From positions 125,873,324-125,937,323 of the forward strand of contig NC_134460.1 in assembly GCF_047948215.1 (NCBI RefSeq): a DNA stretch of 64,000 bases, read 5' to 3'. Source of the stretch: Lycorma delicatula. Its lineage: Eukaryota; Arthropoda; Insecta; Hemiptera; Fulgoridae. The position numbers were made by a program, and so were the translations under genes. Shown in pieces: positions 57,027-64,000 of the stretch (position 1 is its first letter; every line of letters starts with the position of its first letter). The notes under the pieces were generated by a model. That model did not search any database. It had not been told where the DNA came from and worked only from the letters and a program-made list of their open reading frames with translations.

Positions 57027-57710
57027 ATGGAAGAATGGAAGAACACTAGGTTTGAACTTGGGTTGAACTGGGATTTAACAATGGAAGAACTTGGGTTTCA
57101 AGGAAGTCAGCTGAGGAGCGTTGCTATAGATGATGTTGGGGGATTGGGCACCGGGCTGGGTCCTGCGGCGGACTCGATAGACGAGAACATTGTTTCAACT
57201 GTGGAATTGCGGGACATCTACGTAAGGATTGCCCAACGGAGGCCAAATATACCCTTTTTTAATTCTCGAGGGCATTTTCTCGGGGGACGCGGCTGCAGAA
57301 CCAAGACCAAATAATGAGGTGATTTTCCTGTGTTTTGGGGAAAACTGGATTGGGACAAGACTTTTCTAAGAGGGGTGGGCCGTTTAGGTATCCCGCTGCC
57401 TGTGATTGAACAGGGACTCCCTTAGTGTTCCAATCGGACTTCGATGAGGGGAGCAAAGTAGTACCGTTGTCCCGGTGGCGGATCCCTTTGGGGGTTCCTT
57501 AGTTGAGGCGTGGTATCAAGATCGGAGTCCCGATGGGGGGATTTATACGAGGCCCCTCATTAGAGGCATGGCGACTAATTAAAGACCGAGTCCCGGCTGT
57601 CTGGGGGGAACGTCAGTTCTCGACTAGGCAGTTTGCGGCGATGGCACCCCCTGGACCTGTGTTCATGCTTGGTTTCGGGTCTAGCTCCAGGGGGGGATAA
57701 AAACTGATGA
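57027..57710 (+). pseudogene. gag-like retroelement relic with CCHC zinc knuckle
   Basis: An abrupt GC-rich block. From 57191 to 57232 the plus strand reads CFNCGIAGHLRKDC, a perfect CX2CX4HX4C zinc knuckle of the kind that binds element RNA in Gag or LINE ORF1 proteins, followed by PTEAK. This frame is open for about 25 codons upstream but is offset from the longer open frame that covers 57027-57314, so that ORF is a shadow. After the knuckle stops and frameshifts intervene, and a segment open from 57503 to 57700 has no recognised domain. No LTRs, protease or reverse transcriptase were found, so the element class (LTR or non-LTR) is unresolved. It could also be a host zinc-knuckle pseudogene, but that is less likely here. 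Confidence 0.6.
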
Positions 57711-57714
57711 ACTC

Positions 57715-58455
57715 AACAAAAAAAATGGAAGAATACTATGAACAAATATAACCCAAAAATAATACTTTTCCGATTATTTATTAAATTTATTTTGAAGTCG
57801 GAGTAAAAATGTCTAGGGTAGGTAGGAGATAGTATGATATTAATTTGGTCAGAGTTCTAAAAGTAGAAATTATAAGAATTGAAAATCGGTTTTACTTCTT
57901 TAAAAGTTTATTTTATAGTTCCACTTCTACTAATTCATTTTAATCTTATATATTTAATACCGTTTGTAAACTTTCTTCTATTAACTCTGAACGTAAAGCC
58001 GGTTTTGATTTCACATAGAAATAATGATTTTAGAATATTATACTTCGTTTGTATAGTAGATATTAAAAAACTAAATTAATTAAAATAATATTCACAATAC
58101 ACACAATACTATCTACTATTGTAGCGTAGGCTTACAGTATATGTTAAATATTTTCTATCAGAGCAGTTTGATTACTTAATGCAGTGTATCAGCATAGCAA
58201 CCACAACGATAATCCTGTTAATTTACAAACAAAATTGTTCTGCTAACCTTATTATGTTTTACCGCAGTAATTAAATTCTATGTTAACGTTTTCTGCAACA
58301 CATCTAAAATCCTGACAATAAATAAAAACACACAAACAAACCAATGAAATTGTTCAACACTTTTCTATCCAGTGGTTTATATTATTATATTATGTTATAT
58401 CTAAAATTAGATAAAAATAAATTCCTTTTTGTGAAAAGAATACAACATTTTTAAT
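57715..58455. other. AT-rich stretch without recognised features
   Basis: No coding or element signature. Confidence 0.5.
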
Positions 58456-58456
58456 T

Positions 58457-58615
58457 TCCGTGGCAGAGTGATCGCATCTGACTTCAATCAAGAAAGTTCC
58501 GGGTTTGATCAGTTATGGCAATATTTTTATACATAAAAATGTTACCTTATTCCCTACAACAGGTTGGCGTGAGGAAATGAATTTGAATAAATCAAGTCCG
58601 CCTAATCTCAGAAAG
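58457..58615 (+). mobile_element. tRNA-derived SINE
   Basis: A-box TGGCAGAGTGATCGCATCTG at 58461-58480 and B-box GTTCCGGGTTTGATCAG at 58496-58512. The downstream body TATGGCAATATTTTTATACA parallels the GGCAT-TTTTCATACGC of the 47776 copy. It ends near CTAATCTCAGAAAGAAAG. Confidence 0.7.
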
Positions 58616-58619
58616 AAAG

Positions 58620-59236
58620 TAAATTTAAAAAATGGTGAAAAACTAAATATTATATTTTATACATTTTTATTAGTTGATTAAATAATAACAGCTAATAGAT
58701 TTTAATTAATACATAAACAGATTATCAAAATTTTTATATATTCATAAAATAATTAATAAAGCAATCTTAAACCAGTGAGATGTCAAAAAAAGAATCCAAT
58801 GTTAATCAACTAAAAAAAAAAAAACATAACAATAGCAAAACGAATAAAAATTTAGATTTTGAAATACACAGAAGAGAAACTTATACAAATAAAATTATAC
58901 CCTACGATTCGAATCACCCAATGGAGCGTAACTTAACGGCTTTTAGATACACGATAGGCTACATAAATTACCAGTAAAGAAACCAGCATATAAAAAAAGG
59001 AGTCAAACACTATTTTTCATATAACGGAAAATAACGAGTATAAAGAAGAAATGACCAACAAATAAATAAAAATAGAAATAAAAGAAATTAAAACAACAAA
59101 CGATAAAGAAACCTTTAAACGGATTAAATTAACTTTTACGGGAAAATAAATTTATCCAATTAAATAATTCTTGAGTAAATATAATATAAAAATGGCTATA
59201 AATACAAATAATACAATAAAAACATTTTTAATAGTA
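58620..59236. other. A-rich stretch
   Basis: A-rich on the plus strand; the open frame at 58780-58977 is low in complexity. Nothing is supported. Confidence 0.5.
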
Positions 59237-59247
59237 ATAAAGAAGAA

Positions 59248-59811
59248 TTTTGTTATTTGGGAAGTAAAATTACTAAAGATGGACGAAGCAGGAGCGATAT
59301 AAAATGCCGAATAGCACAAGCTAAACGAGCCTTCAGTAAGAAATATAATTTGTTTACATCAAAAATTAATTTAAATCTCAGGAAAAGATTTTTGAAAGTG
59401 TATGTTTGGAGTGTCGCTTTATATGGAAGTGAAACTTGGACAATCGGAGTATCTGAGAAGAAAAGATTAGAAGCTTTTGAAATGTGGTGCTATAGGAGAA
59501 TGTTAAAAATCAGCTGGGTGGATAAAGTGACAAATGAAGAGGTATTGCGGCAAATAGATGAAGAAAGAAGCATTTGGAAAAATATAGTTAAAAGAAGAGA
59601 CAGACTTATAGGCCACATACTAAGGCATCCTGGAATAGTCGCTTTAATATTGGAAGGACAGGTAGAAGGGAAAAATTGTGTAGGCAGGCCACGTTTGAAG
59701 TATGTAAAACAAATTGTTGGGGATCTAGGATGTAGAGGGTATACTGAAATGAAACGACTAGCACTAGATAGGGAATCTTGGAGAGCTGCATCAAACCAGT
59801 CAAATGACTGA
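59248..59811 (+). pseudogene. LINE endonuclease/reverse transcriptase C-terminal end
   Basis: The frame is open for about 187 codons to TGA at 59809-59811, with no ATG at its 5' end. It begins in the thumb region (FCYLGSKITKDGRSRSDI), continues RIAQAKRAFSKKYNLF, LRKRFLKVYVWSVALYGSETW and WCYRRMLKISWVDKVTNEEV, and then GHILRHPGI, GRPRLKYVKQI and ESWRAASNQSND at the end. These blocks are typical of the C-terminal part of insect LINE ORF2 proteins. The catalytic YADD region and the endonuclease are absent. The reading frame is clean, so the copy is young. It differs in sequence from the jockey-like copy at 37942. Confidence 0.9.
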
Positions 59812-59826
59812 AGACAAAAAAAAAAA
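59248..59826 (+). mobile_element. LINE 3' end, 5'-truncated, with 11-bp target duplication
   Basis: The perfect 11-mer ATAAAGAAGAA occurs at 59237-59247 and 59827-59837, flanking the fragment. The fragment begins inside the reverse-transcriptase gene and ends with a short 3' UTR and an A-run (59816-59827). This is the usual outcome of abortive target-primed reverse transcription. Confidence 0.88.
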
Positions 59827-59839
59827 ATAAAGAAGAAAA

Positions 59840-60705
59840 AAGTATTTATAACAGTAATGGTACATACAAAATAAAATGTAAATGCAATGCAATGCAACAT
59901 ATACTGAACTAACGGGAAGAAAATTAACATTAAGAAATAACGAACACTGAGACTTTTAAAATTCAAAAACAAAATTATAATTATGCAACGCATTTAATAA
60001 ATGAAGGACATACCCCGATAAAAATGGAAAAATCATTAAAATTAATTTCACAATTTTATTAAAGGAAGAAGAACGAACATTTTAGAAAATTTAGACATCT
60101 TCAAATTAAAAAGTAACAATAAAAAAATCATAAATGAACAGATCAACAATCAAACGGATATCCTTTTCAAGAACCTCAATTTACTGAAAACAAAAAATAG
60201 ATAAATTAAATTAAAATATAAGTATAACCGTTAATAACAAATAAACAAGAAGAAGGCCAGATAAGGCATGACATCAAATAAAGGGAGGGGCGTTCACTAT
60301 ATATAACGTTCACTAAACGTTATATACAGATTAACAGAAATTTAAAAGTACCAATAAAAGTCTAGACAATGGAATTATTCCGAAACGCACTAACATATAA
60401 TAAAAGAATAAAGCTGAGAAAAGTAAACAATATTGAACATAAAAATCATAATTTTCTCGGCATAAAATATAATATTAATTATATTATTTTAATAACAAAA
60501 ACAAAACCATGCCGTTGAACTTTCCGAGCACTTCCACAAAGCTTAAAATTTTTCCTCTTTAAAGTAATTAAGTTAAATATTATTTAAATCTTAGGAAAAT
60601 TAATAAAAGAATAATCATAAATAAAGATACTTATTGTAAAAATTTGTACGAATTCGACGCACGAACTATAAACAACTGTAATGATAATATATTATTACTT
60701 CCCTG
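59840..60705. other. AT-rich stretch with a short hairpin
   Basis: At 60300-60326, TATATAACGTT and AACGTTATATA form an 11-base stem with a 5-base loop. There are no other features. Confidence 0.5.
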
Positions 60706-60706
60706 T

Positions 60707-61351
60707 ACGAAGCAAAGGAAGTATTGCGTTAGCCAAAAATTTCGTTTTCCAGATTGCAATGGAAATATACATTTTGACCATCCCTGAATACATTTTGACT
60801 AGTTTCGGCGTGACGTCTGTAGTACGTACGTACGTATCTCGTATAACTGAAAAACGATTTTCCGTAGGATGTTGAAATTTTGAATTTAGGACTGTTATAT
60901 CATCTAGTTGTGCACCTTCCCTTTTGATTGCAATCGACTGAACCAAAAGTGTCCAAAAAAGCAAAAATTCCAAAAAACATTTGGATTTTGGGCTTTTCTT
61001 AACTGTAGTAATAAGCCCTCATTGAGACCTGTTCAACGATATATCATAAGTGGTACTTATTTTCATTGGTTCCAGAGTTATAGCCACTTGAAATTTTAAT
61101 TAACGAAGTATTTGGATCTTAGAAGGGGAACACATACATCGGTTCGAATCTAACTTCATCTCCTTTTTTTAACTTTTTTTTAATTTAAATATATTAATTT
61201 ATTAAACTGTGATTGTAAAAAGTTTTAAGATTAATAATAATGCAATAATAACAATAAAAAAATATAAGAAGTTATTAATGAAATAGAATTTTATGTATTT
61301 TTAATTTAAAAAAAAAAATGTATATGTAATTTAATAGGCGTACAAGGAAGT
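60707..61351 (+). repeat. ACTTCC-ended interspersed repeat, copy C
   Basis: Starts ACTTCCCTGTACG and ends CGTACAAGGAAGT. It carries the full core order: GGAAATATACATTTTGACCA, TAGTTTCGGCGTGACG, CATCTAGTTGTGCACCTTCC, GATTGCAATCGACTG, AACGATATATCATAAG, GTTCCAGAGTTATAGCCA and the 3' AT-rich part. The sequence just outside the right 13-mer (CATGTAGT...CACATCAGA) is shared with copies B and D, so the mobile unit probably extends about 30 bases further right. Confidence 0.9.
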
Positions 61352-61359
61352 CATGTAGT

Positions 61360-62095
61360 GCTCACATCAGATTTAAAAAAAATTAAAACATAAAATTGAA
61401 AAGTATTGATTATTCTTCCAATCCGGGAAACACCTTATTTGGAAAAAAATAAAAACGGTTTCAAGTTGTTTGGTTGAATAATTTAGAAATTTCATAGAAC
61501 TCTTAATTTTATTGATGTTCTTGTGATAAGGACTGAACGTGTTTTTTTCATTAAAAAACATGATTTTCATTTAAATTTTTCGGAGCGAGTTTGCTCGTTT
61601 GAAAATAAATATTAATTAAAATATTTCTATTTATAATCATATCTCTGATGATATAACAATTTATAAACTGAAAGACGAACCTAATATTAACATTTCTGTT
61701 AAGTTCAATCATGTACAAGATACGGAAACCTTGTTAATGACACCTCCACCCCTTATCCAATATTTTAAAAGTTTAATAGAATAAATTTCAATTTGCCGTA
61801 TAAAAAAGCTGCAGGAAAAGAGAAAAAAAATTAACCTAAAAAATTGTTAAATTACTTTTGATAAGTAAAACTATTCTGAATACATTATTAACAATAATGT
61901 CCCGATTATTAAAATGTATTATTTGTATGTAATTCACTATTATATTATAAATAAATAAGTAATTCGTTTTAATAGTACAAATAATGTTTGCATTACTTTC
62001 ATTGTTTATTTTTCTACATGGATTCAATCTTAAGATTTTTTTTTAATAATTGATTCACAAAATGAAGGTTATACATGGAAGTAGGATGTTTGAAA
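61360..62095. other. AT-rich stretch without recognised features
   Basis: No coding or element signature. Confidence 0.5.
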
Positions 62096-62099
62096 TTTC

Positions 62100-62172
62100 T
62101 ATCATGTATTAATTCCAAACCCGGAACCCTAGTTATGAAAGGTAAGGACGCTATCACTTGTGATCAACAGAA
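62100..62172 (-). mobile_element. SINE-like tRNA-head fragment
   Basis: On the minus strand an A-box-like TGATCACAAGTGATAGCGTC is followed by a B-box-like GGTTCCGGGTTTGGAATT. The body is not clear. Confidence 0.5.
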
Positions 62173-62174
62173 TG

Positions 62175-63485
62175 GGAGTTATTTTTGCTAATTTCTGTTT
62201 ATTATTTAAATAATAATAGCAGCTAAATAAAAATCTTAAATCAATCTAATAGATTTAAATATACAGAGTTCTTACAACAGTTTATTTATATACAACGGTT
62301 ATTTTTCTTTTAAATAAATAAAACAAGATTTAATTAATCATGATTAAAATTATTATTTTTACTAAAAAAAAAACTTCCAAGTATAATATTAATGTTCTGC
62401 ATTATTAAACTGCCAGAGATGAAAATTATTTGTTTTTTTTTATTTAAAATATTTTTGCTTTATAAAAAAAATTCATATAAATTTTTATTTTTCTTCTTTA
62501 TTACTACCTTACAAAATATGGTAGCATCAGACTATTTTAACTACCAATATAACATGTACCTTCTATTATTGTTTAAATATTCTCCTTTTTTCCATAAAAC
62601 TTTATAATGAAAACTAAATTATAATGCAAGAATAATCGATTAGAATTGGTAGACCAAATAAAGGTGATACAAGACGGATGGAAATTCTTTTTTTTTATAA
62701 AAAGTTAAATAGGAGTGAGCGTGAAATGAAATACACAGTGTAAATTTCAGGTGTAATAACTGTCACAAAATACACCACTGTATGCAGCTAAATTCCCTGA
62801 TGAAATATCTGTCATTAAGAATTATTTCCATTTCTCGTGGTTCCTTTTGGGAGGGAATTCTACCTTCTTTTCTTCTTTATTTTCACCGCTATCCTTTCAG
62901 GTAAATTAAAATGAAGTATTACAGCGTGTGAGAGAATATGGTACATTTACTTGAATGAATTCTAGCAACTCTTTTTTTTATCAGTCTCTTGAAGGTTTGT
63001 TGCTATTTTCAGTTCCTTTCTATACTATGCTAATTTTTTAATTTAAAAATATTTACTAAATCCTAAGTACTGTTTTATCCGATATATATATTATATATTT
63101 GTGTTTTTTTTCCTAATATTTGTCTAATCTTAAATTCTTGCTGCTCGTTACTAATTTTAATATTATATATTCTAATAGCAGATCATCAGTTTACAATAAA
63201 TTATTTAAAAAAAACATGGAATACTGTAGTTGGAAATAATATACTATGAAAATAATTGACACCGAGATAGCTGCATGTATTGTTGAGTGTACAATAAATT
63301 ATTATATCTCTACATTTCTTGCTTTGCATTTAATTTTTCAAATACGTCTTTTTTCAAATAAAAGACTTATTCAAATATTACAGACGATCCACATTTTAAA
63401 CACAAATAAATCTAGAAAAAGATAAAGGAAATAAATCTGAAAAAATAATAAAAGTAAATGAAAAAAATCTGATGTGGATACTACA
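62175..63485. other. AT-rich stretch without recognised features
   Basis: The 71-codon open frame at 62392-62607 is hydrophobic because of T-runs and is not supported as a gene. Confidence 0.5.
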
Positions 63486-63487
63486 TG

Positions 63488-64000
63488 ACTTCCTTGTATG
63501 CCTATTAAATTACATATACACATTTTATTTAAAATGAAAAGTACACAAAATCTTATTTCATTAATAACTTCTGATATTTTTTTCTTTTTTTTGTTATTAA
63601 ATTATTATTCATCGTAATTTTTTTTAACAATCAGAGGTTAATAATTATTAATAATTCAATACATTTAAATTTAAAAAAAAGGAGATGAAGACTGATTCGA
63701 ACCGATGTGCCTTCCCCTTGTAAGACCAAAATATTTCATTAATTAAACTTTTATTTGGCTATAACTCTGGAACCGGTTAAATTAAGTAACTACTTATGAT
63801 ATATCGTTGAAAATCTCTCCATGAGGGCTTATTGCTGCAGTTAATAAAAGTCCCAAAAATTAATTTTTTTTTTTGGATTTTGGGCTTTTTTGGTCAGTTT
63901 TGGTCCAGTCGATTGCAATCAAAAGGGAAGGTGCGGTGCACAACTAGATATTATAAGAGTCCTAAATCCAAAAATTCAAAATTCTACGGCTAATCGTTTT
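63488..64000 (-). repeat. ACTTCC-ended interspersed repeat, copy D, cut by window edge
   Basis: Starts ACTTCCTTGTATG with the same left flank as copy B (TGATGTGGATACTACATG). It continues through the AT-rich part, ACTCTGGAACCGGTT, GATATATCGTTGAAAA, GATTGCAATCAAAAGGGAAG and CACAACTAGATATTATAAG. The window ends before the distal ACTTCC end. Confidence 0.88.

Noticed and set aside
57027..57314. 95-codon plus-strand frame across the zinc-knuckle block
   Set aside because: The knuckle is encoded in a different frame, so this longer ORF is a shadow.
1..64000. CRISPR arrays, rRNA genes and functional tRNA genes
   Set aside because: No regularly spaced repeats with unique spacers, no rRNA sequence, and all tRNA-like heads belong to SINE copies that lack a foldable full cloverleaf.

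Overview
This window is AT-rich, intron-bearing animal DNA, most likely from an insect. The evidence is exon fragments bounded by GT/AG splice signals, many decayed mariner/Tc-type transposons, jockey-like LINEs, a PIF1-helicase Helitron and tRNA-derived SINEs. A hemipteran source would fit the mix of elements, but this is a weak inference and nothing in the window fixes the species.

Host genes are sparse. The one clear host gene is on the minus strand. Two exons (11530-11701, then 9070-9248) encode the catalytic loop and C-terminal part of a DUSP15/DUSP22-type dual-specificity phosphatase. They are joined in phase 0 across a 2.3 kb intron full of repeat debris. Its 5' exons were not found. 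A plus-strand open segment at 1466-1750, with an acceptor-like start and an AATAAA downstream, may be the last exon of an unrecognised gene that would converge on the phosphatase gene.

Most of the rest is mobile DNA. 0-6.6 kb: a mariner 3' half, a SINE with a perfect 12-bp target duplication nested in an unknown repeat, a decayed DUF4817-type transposase and more SINEs. 9-11.7 kb: phosphatase exons and intron. 16.5-27.5 kb: degenerate copies of an unrecognised repeat that share a reading frame, a Tc-like transposon with both inverted repeats (17843-19227), a LINE RNase H/C-terminal relic and a long AC microsatellite. 29-32.3 kb: a PIF1-helicase relic and a full-length dead mariner with both ends. 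35.7-41.4 kb: a mariner relic abutting a half transposon, a jockey-like reverse transcriptase still open for 452 codons, and a short hAT-type element. 45.7-51.7 kb: a Helitron with both termini but an internal deletion, tandem Helitron-end modules, and a transposon with inverted repeats over 500 bp long. 52.9-64 kb: copies of a 0.6 kb repeat with ACTTCCTTGTACG ends, a zinc-knuckle gag relic and a LINE 3' end with a target-site duplication.

The elements do not form a pathway. They are a layered record of insertions around one phosphatase gene. No CRISPR array, rRNA, true tRNA or prokaryotic operon was seen. The best candidates for undescribed biology are the unrecognised coding-like repeat (2.5, 16.6, 20.9, 26.9 and 27.4 kb), the long-TIR transposon family, and the ACTTCC-ended repeat family.
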